Assembly (NCBI GenBank): GCA_029781135.1 | Contig: JAKOXH010000041.1 | Span: 1-43,148, forward strand | DNA from: Planctomycetota bacterium | GTDB taxonomy: Bacteria > Planctomycetota > Planctomycetia > Pirellulales > Lacipirellulaceae | Length of the DNA: 43,148 nucleotides | Direction of reading: 5' to 3' | Notes under the pieces: model-generated | The model's input: the letters and a program-made list of their open reading frames with translations, nothing else | Told to the model about the DNA's origin: nothing | Databases searched by the model: none | Shown: positions 23,508 to 32,449 of the stretch, piece after piece | Position numbering within the stretch: position 1 is the first letter of the stretch | How the letters are laid out: every line of letters starts with the position of its first letter | Program-made: the position numbers and the translations under genes

Positions 23508-25189
23508 ACGATCACATTGAATTCGCGCCGTCGAGAATGACCAGTCTTCCATTTACATCAACCATGCTCAGCTTACCAAAGTCGGATTGTGCCTGCATTG
23601 CTTTGCTCGCGATCGTTGCGCTGTGGGGCGAGCGAGCGTCTGCGGAAGGAGCTCACCAGGCAGCCGAACAGCAGGTCCATTCGCCCTACAATGTCGGCAC
23701 GCGTGCCGAGCTTTTCACCGACACGTTGCTCGTCCGTGACTCGGAAAACGTAGCGTTTACGTTCCATCAAGGTAAAAAGTCGGCGGCGAACCCATTGCTC
23801 ACGGCCGATCGACTCTGGGAAGGCTGGCGACTTGAGATTTTTGGCAGCGTGATCTTTGACGACGAGGAAAACATTTACAAAATGTGGTACATCGGGGAGT
23901 CGGCCGAGGACTTCCCGGATTACGCGACTCTCTATGCGACCAGCAAAGACGGTATTCGCTGGGAGAAGCCGCTCGTTGGAACGGTGAAGTCGCGCCGCGG
24001 TGGAGAAACGAATGCGGTGGCCGACGGTTACATTCTTGCCAGTGTGATGAAAGACAAATCGGCTGCGGATGCAAACCGCCGCTATAGGATGATCTGCTGG
24101 AAACAGCGGCCACCCTACGGCGCTCATGTGCTGGTTTCACCTGACGGCCTTCATTGGACGCAGATCACCGAGAAGCCCATCTGTGCTTCGGCGGACGTCA
24201 TCACCGCCTTTTACGATCGTTTACGTCAGCAGTATGCGGCCTTCCCGAAGATCAACACGGTTGTGCGCGGATTGGATCGACGATGTTTCGGATTAATCAC
24301 GAGCAAGGATCTGACAAATTGGACAGGCCCGCAACTCGTTCTAACGCCCGATGCACGGGACGATGCGGGGGCACTTGCCCGTATCGAAAAGGTTCGTCCG
24401 ATTCTCGATCGCCCCGATGACCCAGCGCTGATGCGCACAGAGTTCTATGGCATGGGCTTCTACCAAGCCGAGAATTGTACAATCGCATTCCCTTGGGTCT
24501 TAACGGTCAATGCGAACAATCGGTACAACTCAAATCAGGAAGGTCCGGTCGAGATTCAATTCGCAAGTTCGCGAGACCTTCGGCATTGGGACCGACCGTT
24601 TCGCACACCTGCGATTTCGATTGGAGAGCTTGGCAAGTGGGATGCGTCGTGCGATATGACGTCAGCCGAAGCGGTTCGCGTCGGCGACGAGATTCGCCTG
24701 TATTACTCGGGCGGTAACTATACCCATGGAACTCCAGTGCTGTTCCACGACAAACTTCCGGACACCGGCGCATCGACTGGGCGCAAGACGAAGTACACAT
24801 CGAGCATTGGAATGGTCAGCTGGGGGCTGGACCGGTTCGTATCCGCCGATGGTCCCGTCGAAGGCGGCATCTTGACGACTGTGCCCATCATTTATGCTGG
24901 CGATTATCTAGAAATTAACGGGCGCACGAAGGCCGGTGGTAAGATCGTGGTCGACATGCTAGATGCGGCCGGGCGGCCGCTGGATCGCCTCACTGGATCC
25001 CACCCGTTTTCCGGCGACGATTTTCGTCATAGGGTTCGTTGGGCTAAGGGTGATGTGAAGTCGTTTATCGGCAAGCCGGTCTGCCTCCGCTTCCATTTAC
25101 ACGATGCCGAGTTATTTAGCTTTGCGTTTCGCGCGTCAGGCCAGGGGCTTGCCGACCAAAAATCGCAGTCAGCAGGCGATCAAAATTGA
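23504..25189 (+). CDS. Secreted beta-propeller protein, probable glycoside hydrolase (GH32/43/68-like fold)
   Basis: The 561-residue protein has a signal peptide (hydrophobic core about 29-42) and a propeller domain built of repeats of the ASxDLxxW type: ATSKDGIRWEKP, VSPDGLHWTQITEKP, TSKDLTNWTGPQ and SSRDLRHWDRPF. MWYIGESAEDF and YYSGGNYTHG sit on blades as in five-bladed glycosidase relatives. The C-terminal 110 residues form a beta-sandwich (GDYLEINGRTKAGGKIVVDM, then VRWAKGDVKSFIGKPVCLRF). Catalytic carboxylates cannot be assigned with confidence, so glycosidase activity is inferred. ATG 23504 overlaps the lipoprotein stop; ATG 23564 is an alternative start closer to the signal peptide. 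Confidence 0.7.
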   Translation: MNDHIEFAPSRMTSLPFTSTMLSLPKSDCACIALLAIVALWGERASAEGAHQAAEQQVHSPYNVGTRAELFTDTLLVRDSENVAFTFHQGKKSAANPLLTADRLWEGWRLEIFGSVIFDDEENIYKMWYIGESAEDFPDYATLYATSKDGIRWEKPLVGTVKSRRGGETNAVADGYILASVMKDKSAADANRRYRMICWKQRPPYGAHVLVSPDGLHWTQITEKPICASADVITAFYDRLRQQYAAFPKINTVVRGLDRRCFGLITSKDLTNWTGPQLVLTPDARDDAGALARIEKVRPILDRPDDPALMRTEFYGMGFYQAENCTIAFPWVLTVNANNRYNSNQEGPVEIQFASSRDLRHWDRPFRTPAISIGELGKWDASCDMTSAEAVRVGDEIRLYYSGGNYTHGTPVLFHDKLPDTGASTGRKTKYTSSIGMVSWGLDRFVSADGPVEGGILTTVPIIYAGDYLEINGRTKAGGKIVVDMLDAAGRPLDRLTGSHPFSGDDFRHRVRWAKGDVKSFIGKPVCLRFHLHDAELFSFAFRASGQGLADQKSQSAGDQN

Positions 25190-25207
25190 TTCACCGCTTT
25201 CGGAGTG

Positions 25208-26539
25208 ATGCCAATTGGCTTCGCCGACGATGGAGTTGCATCATTGCCAGAGCTTAACTTTGTTCGCCGGCATTTCCTCGTCGCGGTCGGCGCCCACTTG
25301 TTGTTGATACTATCGGCACTCGGCAGCGAACCGTCGGCGCCAACTAAAACGCTTGCCCGACTGATCGAAGGCCGACCAACAAAGATCGTTTGCATCGGCG
25401 ATAGCGTCACCGGGGTCTACTATCACACAGGTGGCCGGCGAGCTTACCCCGAATTGCTCGCAATTGCGCTCCAGCGACAATTTCCGCAGAGTGAAGTATG
25501 TGTCGTTAATGCTGGAGTCAGTGGAACGACGGCTGCGGATGGACTAGTGCGGCTCGAGCGCGACGTGCTGATGCACCAGCCCGACCTGGTCACGATAATG
25601 TTCGGATTGAACGACATGGCAGCGTATTCCACGGATAAGTTCCGAGACAATCTGGCCCGGCTCATCGAACGCTGCCGAGGGGCTGGAAGCGAAGTCTTCC
25701 TTTGCACGCCAAATGCAGTGGAAGAAACTAAAGCACGGCCAATTTCCAAACTCGCCGAATATGTCGGCGTTGTTCGCGCGCTGGGCAACGAACATCAGGT
25801 GCCGGTAGTTGATATCTGCCAGGCATTCGAAGAAGTTCGTAGAAAAGATGCCGCGGAGTTCAGCCTGCTGTTAAGCGATCCTATCCATCCGAATATGGAT
25901 GGTCACAAACTGACGGCATCCGTACTCGCGCAGGCGATCTCGGGACGCGGCATTTCTCTTGCGGACGAGCCGTCACCATTTCCCTCACTACCCCACACTC
26001 TTTCGCTATTGCGCGCGGGGAAGCGGGTTCGATTGCTCGCTATGCCGCCACTGGACTCGATATTGCCCGCGGCGGTGAAAACGATGATTCCCACTGCCGA
26101 AATTGACGTCACATCTTGGGATGTAAATGGTAAGTCGCTTGCGGAAATCGAAGCAGATGCGGAGCGGGTACGCGGGGCTCGTGCCGATTTGGTGGGGGTA
26201 GCCGTCCCCTGGGTGCCCCGCCTTGAACTCGAGCTTGAATTCGCCCGGACGTACGGTGGAATATTGAATCGCTCGCTGAGTTTTGGCAAACAGGAATGGG
26301 ACGTACTTGTGGTGCCGCCATCGGTGACGCGCGCGGTTGCCAGCGCTGACCAACAGCGGCAAGATCGACTGGTCCGGCGGTTGATTCGCGCCCAAGACCT
26401 GCCAGTCCTCGAGCAACCCAGCGACGGAAGAAACTCACTCGACGTTGTCGCAGCATGGCTCAAGGGACAATTGGTGCTGAAGGAATTGAGCGAGAAGGCG
26501 ACTCGGATTCAAGTGGTAAACGGTGGTCGATCGCAATGA
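25208..26539 (+). CDS. Secreted SGNH/GDSL hydrolase with extra C-terminal domain
   Basis: The protein (443 residues from ATG 25208; GTG 25205 is also possible, with CGGAG upstream) has an N-terminal hydrophobic segment and an SGNH domain. Block I is VCIGDSVTG, block II is NAGVSGTTAADG, block III is FGLNDMAAY and block V is DPIHPNMDGH, giving a complete Ser-Gly-Asn-His set with the Asp-His dyad. A second part of about 170 residues (from LRAGKRVRLLAMPPLDSI) is unlike typical family tails and I do not recognise it. Probable function is ester or acetyl removal from a carbohydrate outside the cytoplasm. It follows the propeller gene by 18 bp, and its stop overlaps the next ATG. Confidence 0.85.
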   Translation: MPIGFADDGVASLPELNFVRRHFLVAVGAHLLLILSALGSEPSAPTKTLARLIEGRPTKIVCIGDSVTGVYYHTGGRRAYPELLAIALQRQFPQSEVCVVNAGVSGTTAADGLVRLERDVLMHQPDLVTIMFGLNDMAAYSTDKFRDNLARLIERCRGAGSEVFLCTPNAVEETKARPISKLAEYVGVVRALGNEHQVPVVDICQAFEEVRRKDAAEFSLLLSDPIHPNMDGHKLTASVLAQAISGRGISLADEPSPFPSLPHTLSLLRAGKRVRLLAMPPLDSILPAAVKTMIPTAEIDVTSWDVNGKSLAEIEADAERVRGARADLVGVAVPWVPRLELELEFARTYGGILNRSLSFGKQEWDVLVVPPSVTRAVASADQQRQDRLVRRLIRAQDLPVLEQPSDGRNSLDVVAAWLKGQLVLKELSEKATRIQVVNGGRSQ

Positions 26540-29500
26540 AGCACCGGATTTATTTAGTTGCGGGTGTTAACGCGTGCATACTGGCCGCGCAGGCAGCGTT
26601 CGCCGCGAGTGTAGAGGTCTCGTATCCATTCCAAGGAGTCGAGCGATACCATATTCAGACCAGCGTGCCGCGATTGGTCGACATCAATCTTCTCAAGATT
26701 GATCCGACGGCCGCAGGAATCGACTTCTATGTATCTCCTTCGAATGGCGCATTGCCAGGCGAAACGACCACGCAAACGACTCGCAGCTTCGTCGCGCAGT
26801 ATGGCATGCAAATCGGAATCAACGGAGACTTCTATTCGTTTGATCCGAGCGCACCGTATACCGACCTCGCGGGGCTGGCGGTTTCCGATGGCAACGCCTA
26901 TTCGCAGTTTTACGCCAACTTTCCCGCGCTTAACATTACGGCCGACAATCAGCTGAGCATCGTGACGGCGTTGCCAGAGAATCAGTCGTTCGTTCCTCCC
27001 TTTAATAGCGGGTACGTCCCCACCCCGAGCGTTCGCCTCCACAACGCTGTGGCCGGGAATGATTACATCGTGACAAACGGCATGAACACCGCAACTTGGG
27101 CAGACGGTCTCAATCCGCGGACAGCCGCCGGCATTACAACGGATGGCAAACTTTTCCTCATGACCGTTGACGGACGGAATAGTGGTCACAGCCTCGGTTT
27201 GACGACGTCGGAGGTCGCGGATGTGATGATCGGCTATGGGGCGAAGTTCGCTTTGAATCTCGACGGCGGCGGATCGTCCACCATGGTGTTCGCAGACTCG
27301 ACACCGCGCGTGATCAACATTCCGGTCGGGGTCAACAATGTACCCGGAAGCGAACGAAGTGTTGGCAACAACTTCGGTTTGCGGGCGCTTTCGTATTTGC
27401 AGCCACAAGCGACGAAATACATCTATGCTGATTTTGAGCGCAACGATTTGGGGGCGTTTTCATCGCCGCTTACCGCCTCCGTGAGCACGCAAGGAATCAA
27501 TGCGTCGGCGTCGGCGAACATCGCCATGACGGGCATCGCCCACAATAGCACCTGGTCGCAACGGCTGATCATCGCCGACGACTCGGCGATAAACAGTCCC
27601 ACGGAGAATCCTGGGGGCGGTTGGTTCGTACGCGAGGTTGCGGATGCGTCGCTAATTCGAAACGTCGTGCGGGCATCCGATGGTTATGTTGGCTTCTGGG
27701 CGCTTACGACCACGCCTGGAATTGCGACGTCTCTGGCAATCGATAACGCCAATGGTACGTTACTTGGCCGCAGTCTCCGAACATCACTAATTGCCGATGG
27801 CAAGTGGCACCTCTACGAATGGAACCTCGACGACAGCTCACAGTGGGAGGCTTGGCTGCAAGGAAGTGGTGTCCTCGATCCCCGCGGTTTCATGGTCGAC
27901 TCACTTCTGTTTTTTGGACCAGCAACCAATGCAGTGATCAACATTGACAATATCTCGCACAACGCTGGTGGCAGCCTTTCCGAAGTTCCTGAACCGACCG
28001 CGTCGGCGCTGAGATTGATACTGGGTGCGAGTCTTATGTGCACGCGGTTTTCATCGGCCAAACGTAGCCGCGCTATCGTCTGTGCCCTTGCGGCTTTACT
28101 TTGGACGGCATCGCCAATCGGGGCGAGCGGGGCTGAGTTGCCGGCTGTTTCCAATCGGCAGCCCGTGCCAACGCCACACTTCCCTGACACATTGCACACT
28201 GTCGTTTGGCGGAATTGGGGATTGGTGACACCGGAGAGAATTGCCGATGTGCTGGGCACTGAACCGGCCCAAGTGGTCGAGATCGCGACGTCCATGGGAC
28301 TACCGCAGTCGGCGCCAGTTCCGCCCGAAATGGAGGAGCGCGGATACATTACAATCCTCCGCCGTAACTGGCATCTTTTGCCTTACGACCAACTGCTGAG
28401 ACTACTCAACATCTCTGCAGATGAGCTCGCGTTTCGCTTGCGCGAAGATGACTTCCTGTATGAGAAACTTGGTTCGCTTAAGCCGCAGTGCACCGTTGTG
28501 TCCTACCACGAGCCAAATGAAACCGCCCGCCAGCGAGTGGCGGAAATCCGCGATGTCGTTCACCGTCATTTCGCCGACGAGCTTGTCCATCCAGCGGAGC
28601 CTCGGTTCAGCTTTGTTGCCACGTTCGATAGCGCTTTGCCACAACCGGCGGCACCGAAATCGGACCGAGACGGACTGCGATTCATCTATTCATACTTTGC
28701 AATGTTCGGAGATCCGCTGCTAAACCCACAGCTAGACCCATACCCCGACGGCCTGCTCCAGCAGCTTCAGGCAAACGGCGTTAACGGCGTGTGGCTACAC
28801 ACCGTGCTGCGGCAACTCGCGCCAGGGGGCGACGAATTTCCAGAATTCGGCCAGGGCCACGAGGAGCGCATGGCCAACCTGCGAAAACTCGTAGCGCGGG
28901 CCAAGCGTTTCGGGATTGATGTCTATCTTTATGTGAATGAGCCGCGTGCGATGCCTCGCGAATTCTTTGCGGATCGGCTCGAAATGGCGGGTGTGCGCGA
29001 AGGCACGTACACGGCGATGTGCACAAGCGATCCCCGCGTGCGGCGCTGGATTACGGACTCGCTGGCCTACATATTCGAAGAAGTCCCCGATCTCGGCGGT
29101 GTCTTCGCGATAACGGCGTCGGAAAACCTCACTTCCTGCGCTTCGCACCACCATCGTGAGCCTTGCCCACGGTGCAGCAAGCGGACCGACCCTGAAATCA
29201 TAGCGGAGGTTGTCCGGTCGATTGAAGAAGGCGTGCATCGATCGGCGCCCAAGGCAAAGGTGATCGCGTACGACTGGGCCTGGAATCAAAATCAGGATGC
29301 GAGCGACACGATTGCACTGTTGCCTTCGTCTGTCTACGTGATGTCTGTCAGCGAGTGGTCGCTTCCAATCAATCGCGGCGGCGTGCCTCTGTCGGTCGGC
29401 GAGTACTCGATATCGGCCGTTGGTCCTGGACCGCGGGCGACGAAGCATTGGAACGCCGCCAAGCAGCATGGCCTAAAAACAATCGCCAAGGTGCAATTCA

Positions 29501-30360
29501 ACAACTCCTGGGAGCTGGCGTCGATTCCGTATCTGCCCGTTCTCAATCTCGTCGGTGAACACTGCGAACATCTTGCAAAGTCGAACATTGATGGCATGAT
29601 GCTGAGTTGGAGCCTGGGTGGCTATCCATCACCGAATCTAGAATTGGCCCACGAAATCGCGGACCACAAGGAGTCAAACATCCAGACTTTGATCCACGCG
29701 CTCGCGGAGCGACACTATGGTCCAAAGGCATCGGCACGGGTCTGCAGCGCTTGGGGCAAGTTCAGCACTGCATTCAGGGAGTACCCCTATTCGGGCGAAG
29801 TCCTGTATTTTGCGCCGCAACAAATGGGGCCAGCCAACTTGCTCTATGAGAAGCCAACGGGCTACGCGGCCAGCATGGTTGGAATTCCGTATGATGATCT
29901 CAACCGCTGGCGCGGGCCTTACCCGGTTGAAACGTTTGTCGGTCAGTTTCAGAAAGTGGCCGACGGCTGGGCGGACGGACTCCCTGATCTAAGAGCGGCA
30001 GTCGCGAATGTGCCGCCTGAGAAGCAACGGGAAGCAGCTGCTGACCTGCGTGTCGCCGCTGCCGCCCAGCTTCATTTTGCAAGCACCGCGAATCAAGCGC
30101 GGTTCATCGTTGCGCGCGATGAGTTGGTCGCGGCTACTCCCGCACGGCGAGTTGAATTGCGGAATGCGATTCGCGACATCCTCGACCGAGAGATCAAACT
30201 CGCGCATGACCTTTTCGAATTGTCGGCCGCCGATTCACGCCTCGGTTATGAGGCCTCAAACCACTATTTTTATGTACCTTTCGATCTGGTGGAAAAGGTC
30301 GTGGCCTGCGAATACCTGAAAACTCGCTTCAACGCGGAGCGTTCCGAGCAAGGTAAGTGA
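26536..30360 (+). CDS. Fusion: phosphodiester glycosidase (NAGPA) domain, internal PEP-CTERM signal, glycosidase-like protein
   Basis: This single frame encodes 1274 residues. After a signal peptide, residues about 30-300 form a NAGPA/DUF2233-type phosphodiester glycosidase domain (GINGDFYSFD, NPRTAAGITTDGKLFLMTVD, FALNLDGGGSSTMVF). A beta-sandwich follows up to about 480. VPEPTASALRLILGASL (about 484-500) with SSAKRSR is a complete PEP-CTERM sorting signal, normally the end of a protein. Here the frame continues into a second signal-peptide-like stretch (AIVCALAALLWTASPIGASG) and about 740 residues of a TIM-barrel-like secreted enzyme with WRNWGLVTPERIADVLG and RRNWHLLPYDQLLRLLNI. Start ATG 26536 overlaps the previous stop (ATGA). 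The second half may be translated separately from ATG 28036. Its enzyme class is not recognised with certainty. Confidence 0.75.
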   Translation: MKHRIYLVAGVNACILAAQAAFAASVEVSYPFQGVERYHIQTSVPRLVDINLLKIDPTAAGIDFYVSPSNGALPGETTTQTTRSFVAQYGMQIGINGDFYSFDPSAPYTDLAGLAVSDGNAYSQFYANFPALNITADNQLSIVTALPENQSFVPPFNSGYVPTPSVRLHNAVAGNDYIVTNGMNTATWADGLNPRTAAGITTDGKLFLMTVDGRNSGHSLGLTTSEVADVMIGYGAKFALNLDGGGSSTMVFADSTPRVINIPVGVNNVPGSERSVGNNFGLRALSYLQPQATKYIYADFERNDLGAFSSPLTASVSTQGINASASANIAMTGIAHNSTWSQRLIIADDSAINSPTENPGGGWFVREVADASLIRNVVRASDGYVGFWALTTTPGIATSLAIDNANGTLLGRSLRTSLIADGKWHLYEWNLDDSSQWEAWLQGSGVLDPRGFMVDSLLFFGPATNAVINIDNISHNAGGSLSEVPEPTASALRLILGASLMCTRFSSAKRSRAIVCALAALLWTASPIGASGAELPAVSNRQPVPTPHFPDTLHTVVWRNWGLVTPERIADVLGTEPAQVVEIATSMGLPQSAPVPPEMEERGYITILRRNWHLLPYDQLLRLLNISADELAFRLREDDFLYEKLGSLKPQCTVVSYHEPNETARQRVAEIRDVVHRHFADELVHPAEPRFSFVATFDSALPQPAAPKSDRDGLRFIYSYFAMFGDPLLNPQLDPYPDGLLQQLQANGVNGVWLHTVLRQLAPGGDEFPEFGQGHEERMANLRKLVARAKRFGIDVYLYVNEPRAMPREFFADRLEMAGVREGTYTAMCTSDPRVRRWITDSLAYIFEEVPDLGGVFAITASENLTSCASHHHREPCPRCSKRTDPEIIAEVVRSIEEGVHRSAPKAKVIAYDWAWNQNQDASDTIALLPSSVYVMSVSEWSLPINRGGVPLSVGEYSISAVGPGPRATKHWNAAKQHGLKTIAKVQFNNSWELASIPYLPVLNLVGEHCEHLAKSNIDGMMLSWSLGGYPSPNLELAHEIADHKESNIQTLIHALAERHYGPKASARVCSAWGKFSTAFREYPYSGEVLYFAPQQMGPANLLYEKPTGYAASMVGIPYDDLNRWRGPYPVETFVGQFQKVADGWADGLPDLRAAVANVPPEKQREAAADLRVAAAAQLHFASTANQARFIVARDELVAATPARRVELRNAIRDILDREIKLAHDLFELSAADSRLGYEASNHYFYVPFDLVEKVVACEYLKTRFNAERSEQGK
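27985..28130 (+). other. Internal PEP-CTERM signal and second signal peptide; alternative start at 28036
   Basis: The VPEP motif, hydrophobic helix and arginine cluster end near 28070. With no stop codon, they run into a second basic-hydrophobic-small-residue segment ending GASGAELPA. An in-frame ATG at 28036 would start a 774-residue protein whose N-terminus (MCTRFSSAKRSR then a hydrophobic core) is a normal signal peptide. So the two genes probably overlap in the same frame, or a stop was lost. Confidence 0.6.
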
Positions 30361-31424
30361 ACGAGATGGCGGCAAGTCCATTGACAGGCTTGATGCTGAT
30401 CACGCTGGCGGGTGTTGCCACGGCATGCTTTTACGCGCCGTTCAAGCGCGTGCGCGGGTGGACGTGGGAATTGTCCTGGCTGGTGTTTGGTGTGATCAGT
30501 TGGATCGTTTGCCCTTGGCTGGCTGCCTGGCTGACGGTGCCCCAGCTGGGCGCAGTCCTCTCCTCGACACCGCCAATGGCGCTATTCCTCACGTATTTGT
30601 TTGGTGCGATGTGGGGAGTCGGCAGCTTGACCAATGGCCTGGCGCTCCGCTACTTGGGCATGTCGCTCGGGTGGGCCATTCCGCTCGGCCTTTGCGCAGC
30701 GCTAGGCACGCTCATTCCACCAGCCGTCGGCGGCACTTTTCACGAGCTGGTCATAAGCCACTCCGGTCAGATGACACTGGCGAGCGTTGCCGTCGGACTT
30801 CTAGGCATCGTAATCTGCGCGGTCGCTGGTGCCCTTAAAGATCGAGATCTGTCGGCGGAGCAAAAGCAGGATTCAGTCAGTGAATTCAATCTTGGTCGCG
30901 GGTTGTGGTTGTCAGTTTTCTCTGGGGCGATGAGTGCGTGTATGGCCTTCGGCATCGCGCGCGGCAAGCCGATCGCGGAAGCGGCGCTCCGCCATGGAAC
31001 ACCTGACCTTTGGCAAAACACACCATTGTTTGCAGTGCTGCTCGTGGGCGGCTTCACGACGAATTGCGTTTGGTGCCTCGGCCTGTTGGTGCGCAACCGC
31101 AACGCTGGTCAGCAAACGCAGCGAAATACTGCGCCGCTTGTAGCGAACTGCCTGCTCTGCATCATTGCTGGCTCACTCTGGTACATGCAGTCGCTCTTTT
31201 ACGGCATGGGCGAAACCAAAATGGGTCACTACCGCTTTGCCGCATGGTCGGTGCTGATGGTTTGCATTATTGTCTTCAGCAATTTGTGGGGCTTGGCCTT
31301 TCGCGAGTGGAACGGGACCAGCGCTGCGACCAAACGATGGCTAATCGCTGGGCTTGTCGTCCTTGCGATCTCGGCCTTCATGACCAGCTATGGCAGCTAC
31401 CTGACCGGCACGGAAGTTTCATGA
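30357..31424 (+). CDS. RhaT-like L-rhamnose-proton symporter family transporter
   Basis: The 355-residue protein has about ten hydrophobic segments and RhaT-specific signatures: WTWELSWLVFGVISW early, GAMWGVGSLTNGLALRYLGM in the middle, and AGSLWYMQSLFYGMGETKMG followed by YRFAAWSVLM near the end. RhaT proteins import L-rhamnose by proton symport; planctomycete relatives lie beside many sugar gene sets, so the exact sugar is open. The start is GTG 30357 overlapping the upstream TGA, or ATG 30366. The stop overlaps the ATG at 31421 upstream of the Gfo gene. It provides uptake for the products of the secreted hydrolases encoded just before it. Confidence 0.85.
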   Translation: MNEMAASPLTGLMLITLAGVATACFYAPFKRVRGWTWELSWLVFGVISWIVCPWLAAWLTVPQLGAVLSSTPPMALFLTYLFGAMWGVGSLTNGLALRYLGMSLGWAIPLGLCAALGTLIPPAVGGTFHELVISHSGQMTLASVAVGLLGIVICAVAGALKDRDLSAEQKQDSVSEFNLGRGLWLSVFSGAMSACMAFGIARGKPIAEAALRHGTPDLWQNTPLFAVLLVGGFTTNCVWCLGLLVRNRNAGQQTQRNTAPLVANCLLCIIAGSLWYMQSLFYGMGETKMGHYRFAAWSVLMVCIIVFSNLWGLAFREWNGTSAATKRWLIAGLVVLAISAFMTSYGSYLTGTEVS

Positions 31425-31450
31425 GACTGGTTTCTACGGAGGGGCACCTT

Positions 31451-32449
31451 ATGTTTGTACCGGTTCGCATCGGCGTAGTGGGTTTCGGAAATTTTGGTCG
31501 ACTCCACGCGCAAACGACTAGCGCGCTCAGCGAAGCCGAACTGGTTGCCATCGTGGACGAGCGGCCTCAGGCCGTCGATGCTGCCCGCGAATGCCTTCCG
31601 CACGTCCCTGCCTGGACCGATATCGACGAGGCACTTGCAAAGAGTGATGCGGAAGCTTGGATTGTCGCGAGTTCGACGGCGTCCCATGTCTCCAGCGCGA
31701 AGAAGCTTTTGACTAGCGGTGCATATGTTCTCGTCGAGAAGCCGATTTCCGAAGATCTGGCTGAGGCGGAAAGTTTGGCGCCTCTGGTTTCAAGCAACTC
31801 GGCGAACTTCATGGCTGGGCACATCGTCCTATTCAACAGTGAATTTCGACAACTGCTCGATGAGGTACAGCGGCGCGCGCCAATCGCGTACATCGACGCT
31901 GTGCGACATCGCCCGGCAACTACGATGCAGCTTTTCGCCGGCGAGAGCCCGTATCACCTGACGATGGTCCACGACTTGTACTGTGTGCTGGCGCTGACGA
32001 ATGGCGTGGAGCCCTGCACTTTCTCCGCGCAATCGCGTTACACGAAGGATGGCATGTGTGACCTGGCGCTGGCTCAATTGCAATGGAAAAACGGTGCGAT
32101 CGCGTCCCTCGCCGCGTCGTTTCTGACTCCCGGTGGAATGGCCGGTGACGGATTCGATCGGCTGGAAGTCTTTGGCCGTGGCTGGAGCGCCCGTATTCAT
32201 CCCAATCCGCGACCGATCGAGATTTGGGACGAGCGCGCACATTGGCCGTCGGCGCTAGAGATACGCACGTCGACAACGAGTCCCAGCGGCATGCTGGCGG
32301 AAGAGTTGCGGTGTTTCTGCCGCGTCGTTCGGGGTATCGAGCCCGTGCCGAGCGGGGCCAGGTATTCCGATGCACTGCAAGTGCAGCGCTGGCTGGACAA
32401 ACTGAATTCAATGCGAAGTAACTCTCAGCAGGAGAACTTACGTTGCTGA
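31451..32449 (+). CDS. Gfo/Idh/MocA-family oxidoreductase, second copy
   Basis: The 332-residue protein has the Rossmann motif VGFGNFGRLHAQ, the EKP motif (VLVEKPISEDL), a GHIVLFNSEF loop and HLTMVHDLYCVLAL, carrying the putative catalytic histidine region. ATG 31451 is chosen because GGAGG lies eight bases upstream; an in-frame ATG at 31421 overlapping the RhaT stop would add ten residues. It is different from the copy at 12053-13069 and lacks a signal peptide. Placed between a sugar symporter and an aminotransferase, it probably oxidises the imported sugar to a keto form. Confidence 0.88.
   Translation: MFVPVRIGVVGFGNFGRLHAQTTSALSEAELVAIVDERPQAVDAARECLPHVPAWTDIDEALAKSDAEAWIVASSTASHVSSAKKLLTSGAYVLVEKPISEDLAEAESLAPLVSSNSANFMAGHIVLFNSEFRQLLDEVQRRAPIAYIDAVRHRPATTMQLFAGESPYHLTMVHDLYCVLALTNGVEPCTFSAQSRYTKDGMCDLALAQLQWKNGAIASLAASFLTPGGMAGDGFDRLEVFGRGWSARIHPNPRPIEIWDERAHWPSALEIRTSTTSPSGMLAEELRCFCRVVRGIEPVPSGARYSDALQVQRWLDKLNSMRSNSQQENLRC

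Noticed and set aside
26554..27408. 284-residue minus-strand ORF
   Set aside because: It is antisense to the NAGPA domain, which carries clear family motifs.
31010..31450. Upstream extension of the Gfo/Idh/MocA frame
   Set aside because: It lies over the RhaT gene in another frame and has no domain; GGAGG before ATG 31451 sets the start.
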